A DNA stretch of 64,000 bases. Origin: Saccharospirillum impatiens DSM 12546 (GTDB lineage: Bacteria; Pseudomonadota; Gammaproteobacteria; Pseudomonadales; Natronospirillaceae). Positions within the stretch are counted from its first letter, which is position 1. Every line of letters begins with the position of its first letter. A model generated the notes under the pieces. The model did no database searches and had not been told where the DNA came from. It saw nothing but the letters and a program-made list of their open reading frames with translations. The stretch is taken from NCBI RefSeq assembly GCF_000423605.1, contig NZ_AUIH01000011.1, forward strand, positions 1 to 64,000. Direction: 5' to 3'. Below are positions 8,431-18,200 of this stretch, one piece after another. The translations under genes and the position numbers were made by a program.

Positions 8431-9839
8431 CAGCGAGCCTCCTCGGGTGTTGCGTTATCGCTCTGCCCGGAAACCCGAGCCTCCAACTCATCAAGATCGA
8501 CGTCGCCATGGCGCTCAAACTCTTCGACCTCAACCGATTTGCGGGCCATATAAAACAGAGTCTGCAAGTAGGCAAAAAGCAGCACCGCATAAGTCACAAG
8601 ATACAGGGTCAGCGACAAACCAACTTGCGCACCGGGAACCGTAGTTACCGCGTCGGCTGTACGCAACACGCCAGACACCAGCCAAGGCTGGCGACCGATC
8701 TCGGTCACGTACCAGCCAGCCAGGGTAGCGACCCAGCCGGAGAACGTCATGCCAACCAGGACCCGCTGCATCCACACCGGCACATTACCCCGACGCCACA
8801 ACAGCCAGACACTGACCCAACTGACCGCCAGCATCAACAGGCCCAATCCAACCATCACCCGGAAACCAAAGAACAGCGGTTTGACCGGCGGATGGCCCTC
8901 TTCCTCGAACTCGTTCAGCCCGGGAATTTCACCGTTCAGATCGTGCGTCAGAATCAAACTCGCCAGCCCCGGCACACCCACTTCAAAGGCGTTCGAGCGG
9001 GTTGTTTCATCCGGCCAGGCAAAGAGCAGCAGGGGTGCGCCTCGTTCAGTTTCCCAGACGCCCTCCATTGCCGCGACTTTTTGTGGTTGGTGTTCAAAAG
9101 TATTCAGGCCATGCAGATCACCGACAAAAATCTGCACTGGAATCAACAGCGCCGCCACTACAATACCGGCGCTCATCGCTTTACGCGGCGCGAGTTTCTG
9201 GTCACCTTTCAGCAGACGATAAGCCGACAAGCCTGCAATTAAAAAAGCCGCCGTCAGACCGGAGGCGATCATCATGTGCGTCAGCCGGTAAGGCATGGAG
9301 GCGTTAAAAATAATGTCCCACCAACTGAGCGGGTGAGCGACACCGTCGATCATTTCAAAGCCGTCTGGCGTGTGCATCCAACTGTTCAGTGCGATGATCC
9401 AGAAGGCCGATAGCGAGGTGCCAATGGCAACCAGGAACGTTGACAAGGTGTGCACCCAGCTCGGTACCCGCTGACTGCCAAACAGCATGATGCCCAGAAA
9501 AGTTGCTTCCATAAAAAAGGCGGTTAACACTTCATAGCCCAGCAAGGGCCCGGCAATATTCCCCACCTTTTCCATAAAGCCAGGCCAGTTGGTGCCAAAC
9601 TGAAAGCTCATGGTGATGCCGCTGACCACACCCAGCGCAAAGCTCAGCGCAAACACCTTGACCCAGAAGCGGTAAATCCGCATCCACACCGGGTGGCCGC
9701 TGATCTCATGGCGCACTTTGAAATAAACCAGAAACCAGGCCAGCGCAATGGTGATGGTCGGGAATAGAATGTGAAAGCTGATGTTGGCGGCAAACTGAAT
9801 GCGCGACAGCATCAATACATCGGCGAGTTGTGACTCCAT
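8430..9839 (-). CDS. cydA: Cytochrome bd-type quinol oxidase subunit I (CIO-like)
   Basis: A 469-residue subunit I that binds the haems b558, b595 and d. The N-terminus reads LSRIQFAANISFHILFPTIT, the conserved helix carrying an early haem-ligand His. GYEVLTAFFMEATFLGIMLFG and WIIALNSWMHTPDG are further family blocks (here quoted in part). The protein is shorter than E. coli CydA and has the reduced Q loop typical of cyanide-insensitive oxidases, so cioA would be an alternative name. ATG 9839 is preceded by GGAGG. The operon cydA-cydB probably gives microaerobic or cyanide/NO-tolerant respiration. A GbsR-type regulator gene lies upstream on the same strand, separated by a palindromic repeat element. 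Confidence 0.95.
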   Translation of the reverse strand: MESQLADVLMLSRIQFAANISFHILFPTITIALAWFLVYFKVRHEISGHPVWMRIYRFWVKVFALSFALGVVSGITMSFQFGTNWPGFMEKVGNIAGPLLGYEVLTAFFMEATFLGIMLFGSQRVPSWVHTLSTFLVAIGTSLSAFWIIALNSWMHTPDGFEMIDGVAHPLSWWDIIFNASMPYRLTHMMIASGLTAAFLIAGLSAYRLLKGDQKLAPRKAMSAGIVVAALLIPVQIFVGDLHGLNTFEHQPQKVAAMEGVWETERGAPLLLFAWPDETTRSNAFEVGVPGLASLILTHDLNGEIPGLNEFEEEGHPPVKPLFFGFRVMVGLGLLMLAVSWVSVWLLWRRGNVPVWMQRVLVGMTFSGWVATLAGWYVTEIGRQPWLVSGVLRTADAVTTVPGAQVGLSLTLYLVTYAVLLFAYLQTLFYMARKSVEVEEFERHGDVDLDELEARVSGQSDNATPEEAR

Positions 9840-9915
9840 AAATCCTCCACAGAAAACGGTAAACAGTTAGCCAAAATTCGGAGTTCGGACCAGTTAGGTG
9901 GCATTGGCCCGCATC

Positions 9916-10018
9916 GGTCACCTGGCATGCCCCTGTGGGGTCGGCGTAGATCCGTCCATGGAGCCTAGGCCGCAGCGTCCATGCTGCGGACTACCCCACA
10001 GAGGCACACCAGGTGACC
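9916..10018 (+). repeat. Nested palindromic element 1
   Basis: Outer arms GGTCACCTGG (9916-9925) and CCAGGTGACC (10009-10018) continue inward to CTGTGGGG / CCCCACAG. The core has the family signature TCGGCGTAGATCCGTCCATGG and then a hairpin CCGCAG-CGTCCATG-CTGCGG (9970-9989); the signature is given here from 9941 to 9961. It lies between gbsR (downstream end) and cydA (upstream side), so it sits in the cydA leader region. Confidence 0.85.
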
Positions 10019-10056
10019 GCTGCTCGTTAATTCAACTAGCTATACAACTTGAAAAT

Positions 10057-10626
10057 TCAATCATTGCCGATGGCTTTCTTTTTTGTTTTCGGTCGCATCC
10101 GATCGGTCATTTCAAGCACCTTGCCCACGCCGGAACCCAGTCGCATCAGCGCTTGCAGGTGCTCGGGTTTCATGTGCTGCATGTCATCGAACCAGTGATT
10201 AAATAGTTCGAGCAGGTCGTGAATTTCATGCATTTGCTGGCGCGCGTGGCTGGGCATGTCATCCTGGTCGCTGTTCATCAACTGGCTGCGCAGCATTGAC
10301 AAGGTCGGGTCCACTTCGCGCTTTTTGCGCTCCTCCAATACTTGCTGAGCCAGTTCCCAGATCGTGCCATTGGCCAGAAAATAGTCTTTGCGGTCGCCCG
10401 GTTGACGGTGGGTACGAATCAGCCGCCAGGAGTGCAGTTCCTTCAACGCCATGCTGACATTGCCGCGTGAAAGGCTCAGCGAGGTGGCGATGTCATCGGC
10501 AGACAAGGGTTCCTCATTGAACACCAGCAAGGCCAGCATTTGCCCGACAGACCGATTAAAGCCCCAGCGACTGGCCATCTCGCCAAAATGCAGGATCATG
10601 TTTTCAAGTTCGGTGGTTAGCTTCAT
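10057..10626 (-). CDS. GbsR/MarR-family transcriptional regulator
   Basis: A 189-residue winged-helix regulator of the GbsR branch of the MarR superfamily. The start ATG 10626 has GAGGG upstream; the longer frame adds 15 residues that run into a repeat element. The HTH lies at about residues 28-75, with LSADDIATSLSLSRGNVSMA as the recognition region and a wing containing RQPGDRKDYF. The C-terminal half is helical and charged and probably dimerises. It is co-directional with and upstream of cydAB, so control of the oxidase is a reasonable guess; GbsR proteins elsewhere control osmoprotectant and other genes. No operator could be identified. Confidence 0.85.
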   Translation of the reverse strand: MKLTTELENMILHFGEMASRWGFNRSVGQMLALLVFNEEPLSADDIATSLSLSRGNVSMALKELHSWRLIRTHRQPGDRKDYFLANGTIWELAQQVLEERKKREVDPTLSMLRSQLMNSDQDDMPSHARQQMHEIHDLLELFNHWFDDMQHMKPEHLQALMRLGSGVGKVLEMTDRMRPKTKKKAIGND

Positions 10627-10683
10627 CGCGCCCTCTATTAAAGACAGGTATCGGGGTTCAGTTTGATACATTGCCAGGAGTCC

Positions 10684-10796
10684 GTGCCAGGCACCGGGTG
10701 AGCCTATCCGGGGTCGGCGTAAACCCTTCCATGGGGCCTAGACCGCAACATCCATGTTGCGGACTCCCCCGGATAGGCTCACCCGGCACCTGGCAC
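10684..10796 (+). repeat. Nested palindromic element 2
   Basis: Arms of about 30 bp pair with only two mismatches: GTGCCAGG..CCGGGTGAGC at the left (from 10684) and its complement ending at 10796. The core has GGCGTAAACCCTTCCATGG, then CCTAG and the hairpin CCGCAACATCCATGTTGCGG (10743-10762). The right flank, GCAAACTCC at 10807-10815, resembles the outer repeat of element 3. It lies between mdlB (3' side) and gbsR (5' side). Confidence 0.85.
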
Positions 10797-11161
10797 TTAT
10801 CTCACTGCAAACTCCAAATCCCGCTTATAGAAAATCCTTGCCATGCACCTTGATGCAGATCATGAGATTATCGAAGTTTCAGTATTTTCTGAAAGTTTAG
10901 AAAGATTGAGATGAGATGCAAGGATTTTCAGGAGGCAGGGACGTAAAGTTGGGAGTTGCTAGCGTCAGCGTAACCAGATTCAAAGGCTCCGACCGGTACT
11001 AACATTCACAGCGGGCATGGATGCCCGCGATAGGTGATGGGCACAGGGATGTGCCTGCAGAACCGGGTGAATGTTAGTACCGGTCGGGGCCGAACGCCTG
11101 GCACGGCAGCCAACCGGGCAAAGGCCTACCAAGGCACTACACCAAACCAATGCCACAAGAA
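10797..11161. other. Intergenic region upstream of gbsR / downstream of mdlB with two further palindromes
   Basis: No credible coding sequence. It contains a 12-bp inverted repeat GAAAATCCTTGC / GCAAGGATTTTC at 10830-10841 and 10918-10929. A second, very long palindrome (10985-11091) is listed separately. Promoters for gbsR may also lie here, but none is clear. Confidence 0.5.
10985..11091. repeat. Long near-perfect palindrome with two internal hairpins
   Basis: A 21-bp perfect inverted repeat begins CCGACCGGTACTAACATTC at 10989 and is matched at 11067-11087; with one mismatch it extends to 10985 and 11091 (25 bp). The 57-bp interior holds two hairpins, GCGGGCATGGATGCCCGC (11011-11028) and GGCACAGGGATGTGCC (11040-11055). 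The arms are unrelated to the main nested-palindrome family, but the plan (long outer arms, inner hairpin with a GGATG apex) is the same. It follows mdlB. Confidence 0.8.
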
Positions 11162-12907
11162 TCAGACTACCCCAACCGGATCCTTCTGCTGCTGTAACTC
11201 ATACATGTGGCGGTAGAGACCTTCCTCGGCCATCAGCGCTTTGTGGTGGCCCTGTTGTTGAATGTGACCCTGGTGCAGCACCACGATCTGATCGGCCTCC
11301 ATCACGGTGCTCAGGCGGTGGGCGATGGCGATGATGGTGATGTGACCGCGCAGCGCCATCAGCGACTGCTGGATCAGCGCCTCGGTATGGCTGTCGATGT
11401 TGGCGGTGGCTTCATCGAGGATCAGGATGTCGGGCTTGCGCGCCAGCGTTCTGGCCAGGCTAAGTAACTGGCGCTGACCGTTGCTGAGGTTGCCGCCACG
11501 TTCGGTCAGAACCGTCTGGTAACCTTTGGGCATGCGCATGATGGCATCGTGCAGTTGGGCCTGGCGCGCCGCCTGCTCAACGTCGGCATCGGTCAGGTCC
11601 CACTCGAGCCGGATGTTATCGGCAATGGTGCCCATGAAAATGAAGGGATCCTGTTGCACCAGGCCCATGCGCCGGCTGCGTTCGGCCGGGTCGATACGGT
11701 CGAGTGGGATGTCGCCCACGCGCACCGTGCCCAGTTTGACCGGGTAGAAGCCCATCAACAATGACATCAGCGTGCTCTTACCCGACCCCGTATGGCCAAC
11801 GATACCGACAAACTGACCGGGCTCTATTCTGAGGGTCACATCGGTCAATACCGTTGTGCGGCCATCGTAACTGAAGGCTTCGATGTCGAATTTCACCGAG
11901 GCATCGCGCGGGCTCTCGGGATGAGCTGGCACTGGAACCGTGGTTTCATCAAGTAAGGAGAACACGCGGTCGGCCGATACCAGTGCCTGCTGAAACATGT
12001 TCAGCCGCGAAATCATGTCGATGACAGGTTCGGTCAGGTTACCCAGGTAATTCAGAAACGCGTAGATGACGCCCACCTGAATCGCCCCGGTCGGGCTCAG
12101 AAAATCCCAGCCAAAGGCGAACAACAAGCCCGCCAGCAAGGCCATGTACACCAGATCAACCAGTGCACGCAGCATCAGACCGTCGATCATGACATTGCGA
12201 ATCTTGGCCTTGTAGTGGTCGGTACTGGTTGTTTCAAAAGCACGACTGAAGCGTATCTGCTGATTCATCAGCTGAATCACCGACATGCCCTGAATGCCCT
12301 CATTCATGCGCGCATTGATATCACTGAGCAGAGTTCGGACTTGCTGAAAAACTGGTGTCGACAGCTTCTGATAGATCAGCATGATGCTGATTACCGCCGG
12401 CACCAGCACCGCACAAATCAGCATTAATTTAAGGTTCAGAAAGGCCATCGCGATCAGGATTCCGGTCATGCGAATGCTGTTCTGAATCACCACGGAAATG
12501 ACGTTGACGTACAGATCCTTGATCGCTTCGGTATCATTGGTGATGCGGCTGATCAGGCTACCCGTCGGGGTATGATCAAAGAACGACAGCGGCAACCGCA
12601 TCACCTTGGCAAACACCTGTTCACGAATGGTTTGCACGACATCCAGCGCAATCCGGTTAAAACGGATGGCCTGCTGAAAGAAGCACACCGCCGAGATCAG
12701 TTGCGCCGTCAGATAAGCCAGAACCAAACCCACCAGCGGCGTAATAGCCCAGTAGCCCGGCGTCAGAAAGCTGTCGATGAACACCTTGATCAGGTAAGGG
12801 CCGAGCACATTGCCCGCCGTTGCCAGCGTCAGCAACAACACGGCCTGAATCAGCAGGGGGCGATACGCCAACCCGTAACGCAGCAAACGCGTGAACGTAC
12901 CTTTCAT
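11162..12907 (-). CDS. mdlB: ABC exporter half-transporter, MdlB-like (permease + ATPase)
   Basis: A 581-residue type IV ABC exporter subunit: six transmembrane helices (about 15-310) fused to a nucleotide-binding domain (about 335-575). The NBD has Walker A GHTGSGKST, signature LSNGQRQLL, and Walker B with a catalytic glutamate in ILILDEATANID. The gene order, equal length and resemblance to E. coli MdlA/MdlB (SmdAB) suggest a heterodimeric multidrug exporter with the product of the upstream gene. The ATG overlaps the mdlA stop by 4 nt (ATGA), so the two are translationally coupled. The substrate is unknown. Its NBD looks like the catalytically competent partner. Confidence 0.88.
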   Translation of the reverse strand: MKGTFTRLLRYGLAYRPLLIQAVLLLTLATAGNVLGPYLIKVFIDSFLTPGYWAITPLVGLVLAYLTAQLISAVCFFQQAIRFNRIALDVVQTIREQVFAKVMRLPLSFFDHTPTGSLISRITNDTEAIKDLYVNVISVVIQNSIRMTGILIAMAFLNLKLMLICAVLVPAVISIMLIYQKLSTPVFQQVRTLLSDINARMNEGIQGMSVIQLMNQQIRFSRAFETTSTDHYKAKIRNVMIDGLMLRALVDLVYMALLAGLLFAFGWDFLSPTGAIQVGVIYAFLNYLGNLTEPVIDMISRLNMFQQALVSADRVFSLLDETTVPVPAHPESPRDASVKFDIEAFSYDGRTTVLTDVTLRIEPGQFVGIVGHTGSGKSTLMSLLMGFYPVKLGTVRVGDIPLDRIDPAERSRRMGLVQQDPFIFMGTIADNIRLEWDLTDADVEQAARQAQLHDAIMRMPKGYQTVLTERGGNLSNGQRQLLSLARTLARKPDILILDEATANIDSHTEALIQQSLMALRGHITIIAIAHRLSTVMEADQIVVLHQGHIQQQGHHKALMAEEGLYRHMYELQQQKDPVGVV

Positions 12908-14649
12908 TGCCCGGCCTCCACAACCTGCTCCAGTTGCTGATAGGCAAAGGTGCGCTGGTACCAGCCACCCAGAGCCAACAACTGTGCATGCGTACCGCGC
13001 TCAATGCACCGACCGTGGTCAAGCACCAGAATCTGGTCGGCCTCTTCAATAGCCGTCAGCCGGTGACAACTGATCAGGGTCGTGCGACCGGCACGGGCTG
13101 CCTTCAAATGGGCGAGAATGCCCTGCTCGGTTCTGACATCGACCGCCGACAACGCATCGTCAAGAACGAGTACCGGAGCGTCGGTCAACAGCGCACGAGC
13201 GATGGCAACGCGCTGTTTCTGACCGCCCGACAGCGTCACACCACGTTCACCAACCAGGGTTTCGTAGCCGTCGCTGAAGCGCAAAATATCATCGTGAATC
13301 TGGGCAATACGTGCGGCCGCTTCAATGGCGTCGCGGCTGGCATCAGGCTGGCCAAGCGCAATATTTTCGGCCACGGTGGCCGTAAACAAAAACGGCGTTT
13401 GCGGCACCACCGACAAATGCCGGCGCAGGTTGTCGAGCGTAAAATCAACGATCGGCCGGCCACCCAACTGCACGTCAGCACCCTCACCTTCCTGAAGGCG
13501 CGCCAGCAAATCCAACAAGGTTGATTTGCCGGCACCGGTTGGGCCAACAATACCGACCAGTTCACCGGCCGCTACCGATAACATCAGCTCCTGCAAAACT
13601 GGCGGCAACTCTGGTGCGTGGCGGAACGACTGAATGTTCATCTGTATCGACGCATCGGCATCGCCGGTAAATGTGCCCTGGTCTTTGATCGTCGGCTCGG
13701 TGTGCATCAGTTCGTCAATACGTTCGTAAGCGGCCTGGCCACGCTCAACCAGATTGAGCATCCAACCCACAGCAAACATGGGCCAGATCATGAACCCCAG
13801 GTACAGCGTAAAGCTGGTCAGTTCACCGAGGGTTAATAGTTCGTGCACGATAAACCAGGCACCACCGGCCACACTCAAAAAGAAAGACATGCCCACGGCC
13901 AGAGAAATAGCCGGGTCGTATTTGCTGTCGGTGCGCGCGACCGCAAGATTGGCTGCGTTGGCTTCACGGGCAATGGCGTTGAACTGATCGTCTTCGACAC
14001 TTTCACGACCGAAAGCCCGAATCAGACGAATACCGGAAATGCTTTCCTGAACCTTGTCGTTCAAATCACTGAACCGCGCCTGAGCCAATCGAAAAGAGGC
14101 ATGCAGCTCCTGACCAAAACGCCACATGAAAAAACCCACGATGGGCCAAGGAACCAGAGCAATGAGCGTCAGTTGCCAGCTGATCTGAGTGGTCATCACT
14201 GTCAAAACCAACAGGCCGGTCAAGGCACCGTCGAATAACGCGAGCACCGCTTCGCCTGCGGTCATTTCCACCGCTTGAATGTCGTTGGTGGCCCGTGCCA
14301 TCAAATCGCCGGTGTTGTGTTTTTGAAAGAAGGAAGACGACTGTCGGGTCAGGTGTCGGTATATATCACGGCGCAACCGGTTCGACAGCGCGTAACTGGC
14401 ACCGAATAAAGACACCCGCCACACGACTCGCATCACATAACTGACCAGCGCAATGGCGACGACGATACCTGCGTTCAGCCAGAGTTGGTTTAACGTGAGC
14501 GTGCCCTGAGCGATGCCATCCACCACCCGGCCGGTGATCCAGGGCGGAACCAGTACGGCAAATCCAACGATGACCAACGCACTCACCGCGATGCAGTAGC
14601 GACGCCATTCAACTTTGAAAAACCAGCGCAATTTCCAGAATACGGACAC
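12904..14649 (-). CDS. mdlA: ABC exporter half-transporter, MdlA-like (permease + ATPase)
   Basis: A 581-residue partner half-transporter with six transmembrane helices and a C-terminal NBD. Walker A is GPTGAGKST and the signature is LSGGQKQR. The Walker B block reads VLVLDDALSAVD: the residue after the conserved Asp is Asp rather than the usual catalytic Glu, a degeneracy known for one subunit of heterodimeric exporters such as MdlA. This implies asymmetric ATP sites in the MdlA-MdlB dimer. It is the first gene of the two-gene operon, and its promoter should be in the 376-bp gap shared with the divergent small lipoprotein gene. Confidence 0.88.
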   Translation of the reverse strand: MSVFWKLRWFFKVEWRRYCIAVSALVIVGFAVLVPPWITGRVVDGIAQGTLTLNQLWLNAGIVVAIALVSYVMRVVWRVSLFGASYALSNRLRRDIYRHLTRQSSSFFQKHNTGDLMARATNDIQAVEMTAGEAVLALFDGALTGLLVLTVMTTQISWQLTLIALVPWPIVGFFMWRFGQELHASFRLAQARFSDLNDKVQESISGIRLIRAFGRESVEDDQFNAIAREANAANLAVARTDSKYDPAISLAVGMSFFLSVAGGAWFIVHELLTLGELTSFTLYLGFMIWPMFAVGWMLNLVERGQAAYERIDELMHTEPTIKDQGTFTGDADASIQMNIQSFRHAPELPPVLQELMLSVAAGELVGIVGPTGAGKSTLLDLLARLQEGEGADVQLGGRPIVDFTLDNLRRHLSVVPQTPFLFTATVAENIALGQPDASRDAIEAAARIAQIHDDILRFSDGYETLVGERGVTLSGGQKQRVAIARALLTDAPVLVLDDALSAVDVRTEQGILAHLKAARAGRTTLISCHRLTAIEEADQILVLDHGRCIERGTHAQLLALGGWYQRTFAYQQLEQVVEAGQ

Positions 14650-15026
14650 GTCAACCTCTAGGCGGCAGGAAAGACAGGCGGGCCAGAATAGGCAAAAGCA
14701 CGGGGAAGTGCCACTGCAGTGCTCACATTAATTATGGCGGTTGTGTTCGACTAACAGGACGGCCGCAGTCAACGCTGCCCGCCAACGATCTTGTATCCCT
14801 ACAATACCGACAGTTGAGTGTCGTGGTGTGACGTTCGGTTCAATCACGAACCGGTCACATACAAAGTGTGCACTGCATCCCAGCACCAGCGGTTTGATTC
14901 AAGCATCGCCCTTGGAAATGCCATTAAGGCCCTAATCTCTAGGAACACCCGCCGATATGTGCAGCAGCGTTTTTTTCGGCGATTTTATCATCAAGCCAAA
15001 CAACATCACCTCAAAAAGGAGTTCCT
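14650..15026. other. Divergent intergenic region (mdlA / small lipoprotein)
   Basis: About 375 bp with no gene. It should hold promoters for both sides. A CACTGCAGTG palindrome near 14711 and an AAAAAGGAG ribosome-binding site ending at about 15021 for the lipoprotein are visible; I cannot assign promoters with confidence. Confidence 0.4.
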
Positions 15027-15224
15027 ATGAAACATCCTATACTGACAGCACTGCTCGCCGTTCTATTTTCCCTGGGCCTGGTCGCCTGTGAAGAACCGAG
15101 TGAGGGTGAACAAGCCGCTGATGCCGTCGAAGAGGCTGCAGACAATGCAGGTGACGCACTTGAAGACAGCGGTGACGCGATCGGCGATTCCATTGAAGAA
15201 GCCGAGGACGAGCTGGAAGACTGA
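15027..15224 (+). CDS. Small acidic lipoprotein
   Basis: A 65-residue predicted lipoprotein. The signal peptide ends in lipobox LVAC, with Cys21 as the lipidated residue. The mature 45 residues are nearly all Glu, Asp, Ala and Gly (AADAVEEAADNAGDALEDSGDAIGDSIEEAEDELED in outline), with a heptad-like spacing that suggests an amphipathic acidic helix. A strong AAGGAG lies 6-7 nt before ATG 15027. It recalls small entericidin/OsmB-type envelope lipoproteins in size only; I do not recognise a family. The gene is followed by a hairpin terminator that also touches the end of tamB. Confidence 0.75.
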   Translation: MKHPILTALLAVLFSLGLVACEEPSEGEQAADAVEEAADNAGDALEDSGDAIGDSIEEAEDELED

Positions 15225-15242
15225 TCGATAACCGGTGATCCG

Positions 15243-15266
15243 TTAAGCGGCCAGACGGCCGCTTAA
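15243..15266. terminator. Convergent hairpin after the small lipoprotein, overlapping the tamB stop
   Basis: Perfect 10-bp stem TTAAGCGGCC (15243-15252) / GGCCGCTTAA (15257-15266) with loop AGAC, followed on the + strand by a T-rich run (CGTTTTT at about 15271). The tamB stop codon (15263-15265) lies within the distal stem. Confidence 0.7.
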
Positions 15267-18200
15267 TAATCGTTTTTCCAGTTCAGATTAATACCACCCG
15301 CCCCGAACTGACCACGCGTATACAGCTCTGCATTGACCCGCGGCGTCAGTTGAAATTGCAAACTGCCTTCCAGCCCCTGTTGCGCACCCACGCCCGACTC
15401 AACTTCCAGATAAATACGATCGCTGAGGTACTTGCCAGCTTGCACGTTCACGCCGGATTCCCCCTCTTCATTGGTTCCGCTATCGAGCGTTAAGGCATCC
15501 AGCCCGAGCAGATCCCGCGTGGTTCCAAACACATCCAGACCGCCCCCGGGGTTGCGCAAACTGTTCAGCGCCGTCGCCAGCTGCACGGCCTGCAACGCCG
15601 ACATTTCAGCGATGCTGCGACCAAACAGCAACCGCGCCAGCAACTCATCATTAGACAGAGCCGGTGTCGATGTCAGGCTTAAACTCAACTGATCCTGAGA
15701 ACCCTGAATGTTCAGATTGACGGTAATATCAGGCCCTTCATAAACCGCGAGAATATCCAGCAACAACTGGCTGCCCTGCACCTGGATATTCCCCCGCTCG
15801 ATCACGAAGTTTTTACCGAAGGCGGTGTAAGTACCACGAATCACGGAGAAGCGACCGCCAACCTGCGGGCTGGCCAGTTCGTCAGTAATGTCCAGTTCCC
15901 CGGACAGTTCGGCCGCAAGCCCCTGGCCGTATATCTGAGCACGGCGCTGTGCGCGTAACCTCACTTCCCATTCACCCGCTGGCGCAAAGGCACTGGCTTC
16001 ACGCTCCTCTGACCCGGCTTCCTCCTCGGCTTCTTCACGCACCACATTCAAGGTTGGTGCGCCGCTTTGCAGCAACGAATTGAGTTGTATGATCAGCGGC
16101 GAAACATCCACTAACCCTTCAACACGCAGATCACGCCAGGGGCCGGTTACGGTGATTTCCCCGTCGATAGTAGCGTCTACATCGGCGCGGCGAACCAGTC
16201 GTGCATTGCGCGCGTTAAACGCCAGGTCCAGCTCCGGCATCCACCAGGCGTCCCGGTCTTCGGGCCAGTTGACGTCGCCGCCCAGAGTAACCCGACCGCC
16301 GTTGGTGTCCTTGCCGTTCAGATCGAATTGAAGGGTTCGGTTATTGGCCGACAACTGTGCTTCCAGACTGGACAATACGGTGCCACCGGTCGCATTCTCG
16401 TAGCGGCCATCGGCCAGCTGAATGCGGCCTTCCCATTCCGGACGTTCGAGGGTACCCACCACGGACAGTCGACCCTCAATGGTACCGACGAAGTCCTGAT
16501 CGGGCCGGTTGCGCAGCACGGGTTCCAATGCTGTTTCATCCAGCGCCAGTTCAGCATCGGCGGTGAACGGGCGCTGGTAAATAGGCGCTGCCCAATCGGC
16601 CAGCGGCGTTTGATCGGTGGAAAGGTCGATCAGCAAGCGTTGCGTTTGCTCTTCCATCAGCGTGGCTTTCACCCGGTGCTGACTGTCGTCAGTGGACACA
16701 TCGACCTGCAACTCAAGCGGCCAGAGCGAGGAGGTCCAGGCGAGATCTGCCGCAACAGCAGGCTCCTCCGGAGTACCGGATACACTGAGAGAGCCCTCCA
16801 GGCCTCCGGCCCAGGTGGTGGCGTCGCCAAGCCAGCGTTGTGTTTCGGGTATCGATACCTGCGCCTGCAAATCCACTGACCGGCGGGTACCGCGCCCGCT
16901 GATATCAATGTTACCGCCCGGCCCCAGGTCGGCACGGGCTTGTGTGATTTCCCAGTCATCCAGACGACCGGCCGCCACCAGATCAACCGACCACCGGTCG
17001 CTATCGCGTTCTTGCACGATAAAACCGGCCCACTGGCCCCCGGCATTCAGGGAAATATCAACCTCAGGGTCCGTCAGCTCACCGGCTATGCTGGCCTGTC
17101 CGTTTATTTCACCGGTCAGATCCGGGTTGACTGGCAAACCCAGGGCGCGCAAGCGGTCGAGCGAGACCCGCGACAGGCTGATCTCACCCGACACCGATTC
17201 ACCCCGGTTTTCAATATCCAGCTGCATCCGCGACTCGCCCCAACTGAGGCGGGCTTCGTGCATCAGCCGGTCGCGCAGACTGCCACTTCCCTGCCAGTCG
17301 AGTTCGTAGCGATCATTCAGGTACTCACCTGTCGATTGCACCTGACCCTCCAGCGCCAGGTCAGGCCAGGCGCCATTAATACTGAGGTTTGCAGAGGTCT
17401 GCCCTGTCAGGGTATCGAACGCCAGTGCTTCAGACTCCGGCACCCAGCGAGTCAGCTGATCCCAGTTAAGGTTGCTCAACTGAGCCTCCAGATCAACACT
17501 CAGTGGCGAAAAGGCAATAACGCCTGAGCTCTGCAAGCGCCCTTCCCCGGACTGCAATTCCAGCGAGTCGAGGGTCAGCCGATCCGGCGTCAGTTCACTG
17601 ACTGTCACCGCCAGCACCAATGGTGTCTCATCGAATGCCCCGTCAAATTGGGCATCGACCGTCACCACCGGCGCCGTGAAATCACCTTCGATCGTGCCGG
17701 ACGCGCCGGCGGTACCGGTCAAGCCATCAAGCGTTTTCGGTAAGGTTACCGGTAGCCGGCGCGTATCTGTGAGCGTCAGACCCGACACCTGATACTCGCC
17801 CGAAATCTGGCTGGCGAACGGTTGCAGGTCACCGTCAAACCTCACCGCCAGTTCCGACCAGTTCAGTCGCGCTTCACGAATGACCCAGCGCTCCCGGTTT
17901 TGAGCCGACACGGCCGCCTGCAGCGTCAGCGGCTGGTCCAGCCAGCGACCGTCAAACGCCAGATCGGCATCGACCGCTGGCTCCAGCCAGGGACCGGAGA
18001 TACTGATTTCACCGGTGGTATTGCCACTCAGGTCGGACACCATATCCGGCAATGCGGGCAAGAAAGGCCTCAAAGTGGCCAGCCTCAACGCGCGCAAGCG
18101 GGCGTTCAAGTCCACTTGCTGTTGCTGCCAGTTAACCTGCCCGGACACTTCGGTCTCGGTGTCCGCCAGCGTCAGTGTGCTCTGCCCGAGTTGCACCTGG

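Noticed and set aside
8202-9242. Long plus-strand frame (346 codons) across cydAB
   Set aside because: It is antisense to cydA/cydB, which have full family matches; its Gln/His/Arg-rich composition is typical of a G+C-driven shadow frame.
10671-10853. Small frames inside palindromic elements, with peptide PSMGPRPQHPCCGLP recurring at several places
   Set aside because: The peptide is the translated core repeat; frames start and end at random and have no RBS, so they are repeat artefacts.
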